Of a stretch of 64,000 nucleotides of DNA, positions 35,008 to 45,720 are shown piece after piece. Source of the DNA: Erigeron canadensis (taxonomy: Eukaryota > Streptophyta > Magnoliopsida > Asterales > Asteraceae). The notes under the pieces are model-generated. The model saw only the letters and a program-made list of their open reading frames with translations, was not told where the DNA came from and ran no database searches. Within the stretch, counting starts at the first letter, position 1. Each line of letters begins with the position of its first letter. The position numbers were made by a program, and so were the translations under genes. The stretch is from positions 9,362,649-9,426,648 of the forward strand of contig NC_057763.1 of assembly GCF_010389155.1 (NCBI RefSeq), read 5' to 3'.

Positions 35008-35970
35008 ATATACCCTTTACATTTAAACTATCACCACACAACACATCATGCAAGTACCGAAATTACCCTTAAAAAATGTGTTATTTATGTATTTTGACTT
35101 ATTGATACTAATCCATCGTTATAAATTTTTGTCCGCATCTGTCTTACCTTTAGATAAACAATCATTATATCTCCATTCGTAAACAATCGAGACAACTAAA
35201 GATGATTATCTATTTGAGTTTATCGGCCAAACAACTAAAGTATAAAAATTGCTTTTGTTTCTTATTACACTAGCTCGTGCCAAATACACAGATTGTCTAT
35301 GATATTTCATAATACGATCTAATTTTAAATATGTAAATTTAAATGTAAGAAAAAAATATTGTTCTAAAACATTGCACGCGTATATTGTATTTCATTTTTT
35401 TAAATACTTTTTATAGACAATATTAATTTAATACTTTTACAGAAAATATATATAAATCTTTTTGATCTAATAATTGTTGCTTTCACTTTAAAATACTTTT
35501 GATTTAAATCAAGATATTACAATGTAAAATTGTTTGTACTTAAAAATTGGACGTTGTAACTACAAACGAAATTTTGACTAAAAAAAAAATTTGTTAATAA
35601 CTATTTACATAAGCATTGTACCCTTTATTTGTTATTCAAAATAATGTATTAACTAATATATAGAGTTTGAGAGACAAATAATGAAAAATTGATATTAATT
35701 ATTGAAATATCACTCTCGTCTGAAGAGGAAAGCTACTGAAGCACGTTCTGGCTCAAGGCCTGCAAAGAAGTAGTGTCCTTGTTCAGATTATCATGTACTT
35801 GTAACAAACGTTACATTTCAGTATTGTATATATGTTGCAAGTTGCATTTCACAAGTAGATGATAGGTTTAAGTTAGAAAAACAAGATAAAATTCTAAGGC
35901 ATCAATCGTCTATAAGATGTCCTTAGAAAATTTTTACAACTTAAAAAAAAACTTGCATTTTCAGACTTAC
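35008..35970. other. Gene-free stretch between elements A and D
   Basis: AT-rich. A short coding-like patch at 35717-35771 (Arg/Lys-rich, ending RPAKK then TAG) could be the last exon of a lost gene or transposase, but it is too short to support. Nothing else recognised. Confidence 0.4.
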
Positions 35971-36236
35971 TGATGTGACTAATTTATACCCATTACCCAC
36001 ATCCTTATTGCCCTATTTCTTATGCTTTTTAAGTATATTTTGTATGTATTTGGCGCGTTTATGGTGTTTGTTAGTGTTTACAGGCTCTATACAGGTTACG
36101 CGTTCATTTGGTGCAATTACGAAGGGTTATTGGCCTAGAAATTGATTTGAATGATTGAGAGTTGATTTAAGTGGAAAAGACGGCGAAGCTCGGCTTGTAT
36201 TCGAGATCGAAAGAAGTTTGTCTTACACAAGTTATG

Positions 36237-36502
36237 ACTGCGCCGCAGTGGAGGGAGGCTATGCCCACTACGCCACAGTCCATATCCACGGAAAAGAGTG
36301 GAACACACCCCATTGCGCCGCAGTGGGGGTTGCACTAGGACGACTGCGCCGCAGTCGAATCAAAGGGAAAAAAGGCCGAGGAATCAGACTGCGCCGCAGT
36401 GGAGGGTGCGTAAACCCATTGCGCCGCAGTCACCTTGAAGTCAAAGTCAAACAAGACTCACTGCGCCGCAGTGAGGGAAGACGAAGCCCACTGCGCCATA
36501 GT
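36237..36502. repeat. Palindrome cluster 1 in the D LTR: eight copies of ACTGCGCCGCAGT
   Basis: Copies start at 36237, 36267, 36312, 36343, 36388, 36418, 36460 and 36490. Each is 13 bp with the arms ACTGCG/CGCAGT or a one- to two-base variant. Start-to-start spacing alternates between 30-31 bp and 42-45 bp. Spacer sequences are unrelated to one another. Translation of this segment gives meaningless LRRS repeats. Confidence 0.9.
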
Positions 36503-36950
36503 GGGAGCACGGGGGCTGAAGGGTTGGATCGTTTTTCGCATCAGATTTTGAAGGAGTATAACAGCAAAAACCCTAGTTCGTAAATAGGTTATCAAAAATC
36601 TTTTTAGGAGCTGTTCTACAAGGGTTCTTCAATCTCCAATCAAGATAATTTCTTAGGTGGATTTGTTGAAGATTCACGGGCACCCATATAGATCGTATCT
36701 ACTTACTGTCTTGCAATTTATTTTTCATCAAACGATTGGTACATCATGTTTCATTTCTATTTTATTTATTATTGTGGATTGATCATGAGTGGCTAAATGT
36801 TTAATCATCCACCTTGATGAAACGAGACGGATAATGTGATTGCAATATTTTTAATTCAAAAGAGTTTATTTAATTACCGTTGTTCTGTGATCTTGATGAT
36901 TTTAACTCTTTTTATTAATTAACTTTGATATTGGTTGCATATAATTCTTC

Positions 36951-37243
36951 GTTGGTGGTACCAGTTGAATGTGTATGTGATTTTTAAACGGTTACTTGTC
37001 TATAAGTAATTATCACTAGTTCGTGGTATGATAGTGAATATCATTTTAAGAAAAGATTAATTTTGTCAACGTGATTGATATCGGTTGGTGGTACCACGTT
37101 ATTGTCATATAGGTTCAATTGATAATTTGATAGTCAATAAAACTGATTGTTGGAAGAATTGTCTTTATTTTGGTGGTACCGGCTTAGGTAATTTAACTAG
37201 CAGTTAGGTGATGTGGTATTTTGTTCACGGTTGGTGGTACCAC
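36951..37243. repeat. Spaced TTGGTGGTACC motif in the D LTR
   Basis: Copies at about 36952, 37085, 37170 and 37231, with a weaker relative (TTCGTGGTATGA) at 37020. The motif carries the palindrome GGTACC. The matching part of the Athila-like LTR at 24.5 kb has a different iterated word, GTTCGGGAGAAAT. Confidence 0.7.
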
Positions 37244-37618
37244 GTGAGCACCTTAATCTTGTCACGATTATCTTTAAACTCTAGAGAATTTGTTCTTAAT
37301 CAAATGCAATCACATTTGAAGTCGAGGGAAGTCAAGGTGGATGACTTTTAGTTATATTGTCTGAACTTCTTTACAAATTTATGCAATTATTTTGCAAACC
37401 AATTTTACTTTAATTGCCAAGAGGATTTTCAAAGCAACACCCGTTTTCCAAACCATTCCATAAGCAACTAGTCATTTCCAATCACTGAGAACGAACTCAA
37501 ACTTATCTCTTAACTATATTACAAATGATCGGGTCCACTGCCCGTGAGTGCTTAGTAGTGAGTTTTTCGGTAGTTCTAGTTTTATAAATTTAAAGCTCGA
37601 TTTTGCACATTAAGTTTT

Positions 37619-37636
37619 TGGCGCCGCTGCCGGGGA
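37619..37636 (+). other. Primer-binding site of element D (tRNA-Asp type)
   Basis: TGGCGCCGCTGCCGGGGA. This 18-mer, with one variable base, is the standard Athila/Tat primer-binding site and fits the 3' end of a plant tRNA-Asp. Confidence 0.85.
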
Positions 37637-37791
37637 TTGTGTGCTGATTTAGTTGTTAATTTAGTGGTTTGACCCTTCCACACGCGTGAGGGAGTTATTT
37701 TCTCTATTAGTTTAGATTTGTTTTCTTGTATTATCACAGGTGCATTTGACGTCTGGTGTTAGTTGTGTTTTGCAGGATTCTTTCATAGTTG

Positions 37792-39746
37792 ATGATTTTG
37801 CGTTCTTCAGGGCGACCTCTTTTTAGTCAATTGAAAACTCCACCAAGACGCAGGATCAACTTTACAGCACCACTAGATTCAGACGAAAAAGGCTTCTATC
37901 TAGAGGAATTCTTTAATCTTGCACTTGTTAAAGACGAAATGGGTGACAATCCACCAAGAGACCCAAACAACATCCGGTATGGTGACCGAACCCGAACTAT
38001 TCCTACAGCTCGTGGTTCCGCCATTAGACCACTAGGTGTTGATCAAAATTTCAACTTGAAGCCAAACCATCTTAAAAGCATTGAAGAGCAGAAATTTGAT
38101 GGTAAAAAGAAATGGGATCCTTATAAGCACTTAGAGAGGTTTGAGAAGTTAGCTCGGCTTTATCAATATGGCCAAAACCAAATGATCTTCCCGAGAATTC
38201 GATCACTACTTGGGATCAATTCAAAGAAGCTTTTATTGGTGAGTTTTATTCGGTTAGAACTCAAAGGCAATTGGAGAACTTGATAAGGTCCTTTGTGCAA
38301 GAAGATGGGGAAGATGTTGTTGATGCATGGATCCGATTTAAGGAGATGTTGAGAAATCGTCCGGGACATGAGTTGACTAAGGAAAAGTATGTTGAATTAT
38401 TTTTCGATGGTTTGAATAAGGGTTCTAAAAGAGAGATGGGGTATGCTTTCGGTGGAAGTTTTAGCAAGATCACTCCAAATGAAGGTTATGACATTTTGGA
38501 GCGTATGGTGAAAGATAATGCGGCCATGGATGATAAAAGATTTTTGAAGAATGAGGGCCGATTTAAGCAAAGTAAGGTTGCAAGAGCAGATGGAAGCAAC
38601 AGTTCTAATGTCATTGATGAGATTCAAGCTTTGTCTGCACGAATGGATAAATGTTTTGCTAATCAAGAATCTCGGTTTGGTTATCTTGAACGTGATGTGA
38701 AGGTCCTTGCTGATGGGTGTGATCACTGTGGAGAGACACACTATTCTGAAGAGTGTCCCAACCGGGGACCTGAAGATGTTAGTTTTGTGCAGAATCAGCA
38801 AGGAGGTTTTCAAAGAAACACCGGTTTTCAGAACCGGTCATCAGGTAACAATTCTTATAACTCTTCTTTTCCGGCTAATACTTCTCGTTTTTTTGGTAAC
38901 AGGTGGCAAAGGAACAATTATGAAAGTCAGCCACAACAGCAGGAGACTCAACAAAGCCAAGGATTGGGTTCTTCCTCTTCTACTACCGATCCTAATGCCG
39001 AGTTGAGAGAAATGATGAAGTAGATGATGAGCAATCAGATGGAGACAAACACAAGTGTCCAGAATATAAGGGAGGATACTAGGCAGTTGAGTGAGAGGCT
39101 GGATAGGATTAATGGTAAAGTGGAAATGAATGCCAAAAATCAGGATATCAATTTCAAGGATCTTGAGAGTAGGATGGCTGCTATCACTAGGCCCCAGGGT
39201 GCTTCGCCTAGTAACACTCAGCAGAATCCGAAGCAGAATCAAGGGCCTAACAATGGTCAGAAGTACACTCTAGCGCTTGTTTGTCAGGAGCAAACGAAGG
39301 CCATCACTACTCGTACAGATAGATCCTATGCCCCTCTTCCTAATCCTAATGATATTGTTTCAGATGTGCAGGAGACAGGAAATGATGAAGAAGCTGAAGT
39401 TGATGAAGAAATTGTGATGGAAGATCAACCGACTGTGAAGACTCAGGTTACTCCACCGAAACCCGCTGTGACACCCGATGCTAAGCCATATAAGCCTAAG
39501 GTTCCATTTCCACTACGGTTCAGGAAAGCTAAGCTGAAAGAACAGTATGATAAGTTCGTCAATATGATTAAAATTGTTCACATTAATGTTCCTTTAGTTG
39601 ATTTGATCCAGGGAATGCCAAACTTTGCCAAGTTTATTAAGGAACTTGTGACGGATAAAGCAAGGATGGATGAGGTGAATGCAGCTTATTTGAATGTCGA
39701 GTGTTCTGCTATCTTGCAGAACCAACAGATTTCACCTAAGCTATAG
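37792..39746 (+). pseudogene. gag of Athila element D
   Basis: From the ATG at 37792 the frame reads MILRSSGRPLFSQL and enters the Gypsy gag core (WDPYKHLERFEKL). The frame shifts near 38180 and continues as FVQEDGEDVVDAWIRFKEML to a zinc knuckle at about 38722-38763 (CDHCGETHYSEECP, CX2CX4HX4C). An in-frame TAG at 39021 follows MMK; the same frame continues through a coiled-coil and proline-rich stretch to KVPFPLRFRKAKLKEQYDKF and PNFAKFIKELV, typical of the Athila gag-protease junction. It ends at TAG 39744. The capsid function is lost. Confidence 0.85.
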
Positions 39747-40191
39747 GATCCAGGGAGTTTCCTTATAACTTGTTCTATTCGTTCTTTGACCTGTAAGGCA
39801 CTTGCCGATTTAGGTGCTAGTATAAACTTGATGCCTTTCTCGGTATGGAGTAAGTTGGCTTCTGGAAGTTTGAGACCTACTCGCGTGAGTATTCGTTTAG
39901 CTGAGCATTCTTATCAGTATCCCATTGGGATTGCTGAAATATGACTGTCCAAGTAGGTTATATAGTTTTTCTTGTTGATTTTGTGATCCTCGAAATGGAG
40001 GAAGACACTAAGGTGCCCTTGATTTTAGGTAGACCATTCCTTAACACCACGGATGCTATCATCCGTGTGAAAGATAAAGAAATCTCTTTGGGTGTGGGTA
40101 CTGATAGAATTGTGTTAAATGTTGAAAGATCTGTAAGTATTCTTACTCTAATGATGAGTCTTGTTTCAGGATTGACGTCATTGATGATGCT
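39747..40191 (+). pseudogene. Aspartic protease region of element D
   Basis: Continues in frame after a stop: ALADLGASINLMPFSVW carries the DLGAS active-site motif (Asp at about 39805). A frameshift near 39940 separates it from VDFVILEMEEDTKVPLILGR, the flap and C-terminal ILGRPFL motif. This is the retropepsin that would cleave gag-pol. Confidence 0.8.
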
Positions 40192-41493
40192 TTGGATCAA
40201 GACTTTGAAGAATTGATGGAGACTGTGGTTGATGAAGAGCTCCCTTGTTTAGGAGCTAGTGATATTGATGATGATGAGTTGTTTTCAAAGGTTATGGCAT
40301 TGAGTTTGGATGAGACACCTCCAGAGGATGAGAGCTTTGAAAAAGTAGTTGCTGATGGAAGCTCAAGGGTACCAAATTCTGTTGATGTACCCCCTACTGA
40401 CCTGGAGCTTAAGCCATTACCTGCCCACTTGGAGTATGCTTACTTGGCAGGTAAATCCTCTCGACCAGTTGTTATCTCGTCTTCACTCTCGAGTGACGAG
40501 AAAAATCTTCTTTTGGCCGTGCTCAAAGCTCATATGCGGGCTTTTGCTTGGAAGACTACCGACATTCCAGGTATTAGTCCCTTTTTTTGCATGCATAAGA
40601 TAGATTTTGTTGATGATGTTAAGCCCGTTGTCCAGTGACAAAGAAGGCTTAATCCCAATATGAAGGAGGTAGTTAAAAAAGAAGTAATTAAACTGTTAGA
40701 TGCAGGGATCATTTTCCTGATTGCAGATAGTTCATGGGTAAGTCTCGTCCACCGTGTTCCCAATAAGGGGGGCATGACGGTAATTGAACATGAAAACAAT
40801 GAACTTTTGGCTACTAGAACGGTTACGGGTTGGCGGGTTTGTATTGATTACCGTAAACTTAATGATGTCACCCGTAAGGATCATTTTCCCCTCCCATTCA
40901 TTGATCAAATGTTGGAAAGATTAGCAGGCAATGAATATTTTTGTTTCTTAGATGGATTTTCAGGGTACTTCCAAATACCCATTGATCCAAAAGACAAGGA
41001 TAAGACCACATTCACATGCCCCTTTGGTACTTTTGCCTACCGGCGAATGCCTTTCGACTTGTGTAATGCCCCGGGCACCTTCCAAAGGTGCATGATAGCT
41101 ATTTTCCAGAACATGCTTGAAACCTCCATGGAGGTTTTCATGGATGATTTCTCGGTATTTGGGGACTCTTTTCGAACTTGCTTACATAATCTAGATAAAA
41201 TGTTGACACGGTGTGAAAGGGCACGCCTTGTCTTGAATTGGGAAAAATGTCACTTCATGGTGTCCGAGGGGATTGTTCTAGGTCATAAAGTGTCTAGGGC
41301 CGGTATAGAAGTTGATAGGGCTAAGATTGATGTGATAGCCAAATTACTCCCGCCTTCCAATGTGAAAGGGGTTCGAAGTTTTCTTGGTCATGCCGGTTTC
41401 TACCGTAGATTCATTAAGGATTTTTCTAAGATTACTCGTCCGATGACCCACTTGTTGGAGAAGGACGTTCCTTTTGTTTTTGATGAATCTTGA
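40192..41493 (+). pseudogene. Reverse transcriptase region of element D
   Basis: A linker (LKPLPAHLEYAYLAG) leads to the RT. A stop at 40636 precedes QRRLNPNMKEVVKKEV. Then WRVCIDYRKLNDVTRKDHF, FLDGFSGYFQIPI, YRRMPFDLCNAPGTFQ and FMDDFSVFG follow in RVT_1 order; the catalytic Asp pair is intact in FMDDF. The thumb ends with FLGHAGFYRRFIKDF. A stop at 41491 ends the frame. Confidence 0.9.
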
Positions 41494-41999
41494 TGAAGTT
41501 GACTAACTCTCCCATTATGGTCGGACCGGATTGAAGTTTGCCTTTTGAGTTGATGTGCGATGCAAGTGACTATGCCGTTCGAGCCGTGCTTGGGCAAAGG
41601 GATGATAAGCATTTCAAGCCATTTTACTATGCTAGTAAAACCTTGAATCCCGCCTAACAAAATTACACTACTATAGAGAAGGAGTTGCTTGCGGTAGTCT
41701 TTGCATTTGATAAGTTTAGGTCATATCTAGTATTGAGTAAAACTGTTGTTTTAACTGACCATTCTGCTTTGAAGTATTTGTTTTCTAAGCAAGTTGCAAA
41801 GCCTAGACTTATTCGATGGATTTTGTTGTTGCAAGAGTTTGATATCGAAATCAAAGATAAGAAAGGTGCTGAGAACTTAGCAGCTGATCACTTGAGCCGG
41901 CTGGAGGACCCAAACCGGGAGGAGCTTCAAGATGGGGAGATTAAGTATAACTTCCCCGATGAATATTTAAATGTCATTTCTAACTCTGATGAAGGTCTT
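41494..41999 (+). pseudogene. RNase H region of element D
   Basis: After a frame change, ELMCDASDYAVRAVLGQRDD and YYASKTLNPA appear, then a stop at about 41656. Then [18 protein letters not shown] and [20 protein letters not shown] appear, ending in ADHLSRLED. These are the standard Gypsy RNase H motifs; the domain is split by at least one frameshift and one stop. Confidence 0.85.
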
Positions 42000-43288
42000 T
42001 GGTTTGCTGATATTGCTAATTATTTGGTTGCAGGTGAAATACCAAATGATTTCTCGGGACAACAAAAAAAGAAGCTCATATCGGATGCTAAACACTATTT
42101 TTGGGATATCCCATATTTGTTTCGTACTTGTGCAGATGGAATGGTGAGAAGGTGTGTAGCAGGAGCTGAAACTAGGGAGATATTGGATGCTTGTCATTAC
42201 GGGCCAACTGGAGGTCACTATAATCCTTGGGTTACAGGTAAAAAGGTTTTTGATCCAGGTTTCTATTGGCCTACAATTTTCAAAGAGGCTCAAACGTTGG
42301 TCGAAACCTGTGACATTTGCCAAAGACAAGGAAGTATCACTAGACGGGATGAAATGCCTCAGCAAGGAATTCAGGTATGTGAAGTATTTTACATTTGGGG
42401 CATAGACTTCATGGGACCATTCCCACCGTCTAACAAGTTTCAGTATATTCTAGTTGTTGTTGACTACGTGTCTAAGTGGGCCGAAGCCAAGGCTTTTCCT
42501 ACAAACGACGCGAGGGTAGTCATTGAATTTTTGAAATAGTTGTTTAGTAGATTTGGTTGCCCCAGAGCCTTAATTAGTGACCGTGGAACACATTTTGCTA
42601 ATCATCAATTAGATAAGGTTCTCAAAAAGTATGGTGTTTGTCATTATTTTTCAACTTCGTATCACCCACAGACTAGTGGTCAAGTGGAGAACACCAACAG
42701 GGCATTAAAAAGAATTTTAGAGAAAACAGTCGGTGATAACCCCAAGGTTTGGACGAAAAAACTAGGTGACGCCTTGTGGGCATTTAGGACCGCCTTTAAG
42801 ACACCGATTGGCACCACGCCATACCGGTTGCTCTATGGTAAGACTTGCCATTTACCGGTTGAGTTAGAGCATAAGGCGTATTGGGCGTTGAAAATTTAAA
42901 TCTTGATATGATGGAGGCCGGTAAACTTAGGTTGTTGCAACTTCATGAGCTCGATGAGCTTAGGTTTGGTGCATATGAAAACTGAAGAATTTATAAAGAG
43001 AAAACCAAAGTTTACCATGACAAAAGGATCCATAGAAAGGAGTTTAAGGTTGGAGCAAAAGTTTTGTTATTTTTATCGAAATTTAAAATTAAAAAACCAA
43101 AGTTGACTTCTAGGTGGATAGGTCCTTTTGTGATTAAACATGTGTATCCGTCCGGTTATGTTGAACTTTTTAAAAGGGATGGAAATGGGTCTTTCATTGT
43201 CAATGGTCATAGGTTAAAGTTGTATTTGGAAGAAGAGCAGGAGGAGGGGATGGTTGAAGAAATCCCCATTTTTGATTCAGAAACTTAA
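42000..43288 (+). pseudogene. Integrase of element D
   Basis: Zinc-binding HHCC ([10 protein letters not shown], then CDICQRQG). The DDE core has [19 protein letters not shown] and [17 protein letters not shown] at 42537-42539 interrupts the core between the first and second Asp. The frame is lost again after 42899, and 43064-43288 carries the C-terminal strand-rich domain (SRWIGPFVIKHVYPSGYVEL, then VNGHRLKLYL). There is no chromodomain, as expected for Athila. Confidence 0.88.
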
Positions 43289-43504
43289 AAATGGTCGAGT
43301 CTAGCTCACGACTCGTAAATAAATTAAGCGCTTCTCGGGAGGTAACCCGTGTTTAATTTTGTTTTGTCAAATTTGATTTTCATTTTGTTAGATAGTTATA
43401 CTTTGTTTTGTCAAGACTGTGCATAAATGTGGTGTGAAGCGGATTGAGGTAAGTTTGTGTTTAAAAACGAAAAACCGAAAAAAAAAATTCTGGAAAAGTC
43501 CCCC

Positions 43505-43697
43505 ACTGCGCCGCAGTGGGGGTGGTGACCTTGACTGCGCCGCAGTCCATTTCCTCGTCCAGATTTGACCATCACCCCACTGCGCCGCAGTGGGGGTGTG
43601 TAGAGCTGACTGCGCCGCAGTCCAAATGCACGACACTCAAAAGCATTAAGCCTCACTGCGCCGCAGTGAAGTAGGCCTTAGCCCACTGCGCCGCAGT
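43505..43697. repeat. Palindrome cluster 2 in element D: six copies of ACTGCGCCGCAGT
   Basis: Exact copies at 43505, 43534, 43579, 43609, 43655 and 43685. The spacing alternates 29-30 and 45-46 bp, as in cluster 1. Flanking bases often extend the palindrome to CCCACTGCG/CGCAGTGGG. Confidence 0.93.
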
Positions 43698-44274
43698 GGG
43701 CAAGTTGACTGGTCATAGGGAAAGCGGGGTTTAAAGTAAAAAGGAAAGAGGGGATTGTTTTTCACCACAAGATTTAAAATCTTTTTATCTTCTTCTCTAA
43801 AAAGGAAACGAAAACCCTCCTCAAGAACACACCTTTGCTTCCGAAAATCATCCTTTAATTCACCAAAATCTTGCACTTTTCTTCTCTATCTTCTAGATTA
43901 TCATCCTTACATAGCTATCATGGGAAGAAGAGTAATATTTGTTGACTAATTTCTTTTTCTTTTCTTTAATTTTTGTTTTTCAATTTTTAGGTTGTAATTG
44001 TTAAACTCTTTGGTGGGTTTCGTTGATTGACGGGTATAGATGATAAATTAATGTTTAATTTCACAAATATAACACTTGTTCATCCGGATTTGAGTCGAAA
44101 TCAAACCTAGGATTTCAAAAAATTAGAGCTTTTTGATGAACAAGTGTGGGGGAGGTTAATGGAAGAATTTGTAGTGTTAAATTGCTGAAAGATTGCTATT
44201 AAGTTGGTTTGTTGCACCCCCTTAATCTGGAAATTCGTGATGAACACCAAGAACATGCCCAGAAAAACCGTCCC

Positions 44275-44460
44275 ACTGCGCCGCAGTGGTGAAGGGTCTT
44301 GCTCACTGTGCCGCAGTGGGTGGCTGGTGACCCGCACGTGCTTAGAACCTCAATGCTCCACAGTGAGGGTTGCTTTAGACCACTTCGCCGCAGTGGCAAT
44401 ACTCGCCCTAGTTCGTCCTTTGCCTCACAGTGAGGGTGTTGATGCCCATTGCGCCTTAGT
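44275..44460. repeat. Palindrome cluster 3 in element D: about six decayed copies
   Basis: Copies at 44275, 44305, 44352, 44382, about 44424 and 44448, most with one to three changes from ACTGCGCCGCAGT. The spacing again alternates about 30 and 45 bp. More decayed than cluster 2. Confidence 0.8.
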
Positions 44461-44559
44461 GGGGCACTTTCCTGCCCAAAATTTTATTTGTTTTCAATAT
44501 GGTTCCCGGTTTGTATTCCTCATTTAACATGTTTGTTTGTCTTATGGTTTGTGATTCTA

Positions 44560-45227
44560 GGATGCTTTAGGGGCCGATAAGAGGAAACAAGTAGAAGCGG
44601 GCGAAGGAAGCGGTCAGCTCAAAAGCAGGCTAAGGCAGCAAGGGAGGCGGTTGAAGCGCCTACACTTAATTTCTGGCCTGGGCAATTGAATGAGAAACAC
44701 ACATGGCTCGAGTTCAGCAGGGTGAAACAACCCCATAGGAACAACTTCCTTAACGAGTTGTACTCCATCCATAAGGAGGTGGTTTGCCCTCCCAGGTATC
44801 TTGCTCCTACTGCATCTTATCTTTTCGGCATTCAAGCCGATATTAATGGATGGTTCAGAATAGAGGCTCAAGTGGGTGATCGGTTGGTTGTTAATGACAT
44901 GTGGCATAATGTGTTTAATAACCGGGAACCTGTTTATAGGGAGCTATGTTTAGAGTTTTATTCAACTTTGAAAGTTACAAAAGAGTTGAATAAAGTTAAG
45001 GATATTTTTGAGGAGAGATGTGTGACTTTCTATTGTGGAGGTGTTGCTAGGAAGATTTACTATAGCCCAGTTCGGCTATTATACTGGTATGTACACATTG
45101 GATCAGTTGAAGAATAGTGAGTTTAGGAGTTTATTGAGGCAGGGGTTGTTTGTTAAGCAAGCTTTTGATGGTGAGTCCCTTCCGCAATATTGGACTCGTA
45201 TTACTGGTGGTGAAGCTTGGCCGTCTG
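44560..45227 (+). pseudogene. Envelope-like / Athila ORF2 of element D, 5' part
   Basis: A basic leader (RRKRSAQKQAKAAREAVEA) leads to NEKHTWLEFSRVKQPHRNNF, NREPVYRELCLEFYSTLKV and VTFYCGGVARK. After a frameshift near 45050 come FGYYTGMYTLDQLKN and RITGGEAWPSV. These phrases are typical of the extra 3' ORF of Athila elements, whose envelope role is a hypothesis in the literature. I see no membrane span in this part. The frame is cut at 45227 by Copia insertions. Confidence 0.65.
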
Positions 45228-45376
45228 TGTAATAACACGATTTCTGCTCTAGATTCGATCTCAACAATGGTGGATGTAAGTGTGTGTGTTCTTGGTGTGT
45301 TTAGTGTGTGTATTGAGAGAAAGTATGTGTGTGTGTGTTTTTAGACGGACAGAGGTGTGTGTAAATTATGAAGGGT
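45228..45376 (-). mobile_element. Partial LTR of a third member of the A/B Copia family
   Basis: TGTAATAACACGATTT..., GTGTGTGTGTTCTTGGTGT and GAGAGAAAG follow the order of the LTRs of elements A and B but are more diverged. The sequence stops at about 45376, where element B begins. It marks an earlier insertion into element D; the rest of that element is gone. Confidence 0.75.
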
Positions 45377-45709
45377 TGTAACAACACGATTTTATCACTC
45401 GAATTCACGTCACCAATGGCATTTGGTTAGTGTGTGTGTTCTTGGTGTTTGTGTGTGTGTTGAGAGAGAATTGGGATCAAGTGTGTGTTGATTCAGGTGT
45501 AATGATCAGGTTATGTCAAAAGTTATGCCAAGTGTTATGCCTATTGTTATGATTTCTAAGGAATTGAGGGCTATTTATAGTCTAAACAAACTAACTATGC
45601 AAATTATCACAATTAGCCCCTCAACCTTAGAAATCATCAACTCATGACTTAACAACAAGTAAGTCCATAACTTAAATTACAATGTATCACTATTTTTGGA
45701 TTTCTAACA
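45377..45709 (-). repeat. 3' LTR of element B
   Basis: 333 bp, TGTAACAACACG to TTTCTAACA on the plus strand. The transcript-strand TATA-like block CTATAAATAG is present (about 45582-45591). Confidence 0.93.
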
Positions 45710-45720
45710 TTCTCCCCCTT
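45710..45720 (-). other. Polypurine tract of element B
   Basis: AAGGGGGAGAA on the element strand, directly inside the 3' LTR and identical to that of element A. Confidence 0.85.

Larger units (their letters stand above)
35971..37609 (+). repeat. 5' LTR of element D
   Basis: Opens TGATGTGACTAATTTATACC; the likely close is TTTTGCACA at 37609, ten bases before the primer-binding site. It holds a cluster of palindromes (36237-36502) and four spaced copies of TTGGTGGTACC (36951-37243). The exact 3' end is uncertain by a few bases. Confidence 0.75.
43289..44559 (+). other. Spacer of element D between pol and the envelope-like ORF
   Basis: About 1.27 kb without a credible gene. It contains palindrome clusters 2 and 3 and a G-rich tract AAGTGTGGGGGAGG (44143-44156) that resembles the element's own polypurine tract. 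Confidence 0.6.

Noticed and set aside
35717..35771. Short Arg/Lys-rich coding-like end (…RPAKK, TAG)
   Set aside because: Only 18 codons, with a stop close upstream in the same frame and no convincing acceptor site. It could be the last exon of something lost, but it cannot be supported.
36155..36583. A frame of about 140 codons with repeated LRRS in the D LTR
   Set aside because: The repeats come from the palindrome ACTGCGCCGCAGT read in one phase. The opposite strand gives the same kind of peptide. It lies inside an LTR.
36237..44460. Regular spaced palindromes as a CRISPR-like array
   Set aside because: The units are 13 bp, the DNA is eukaryotic, the spacing alternates and the array lies within a retrotransposon with no cas genes.
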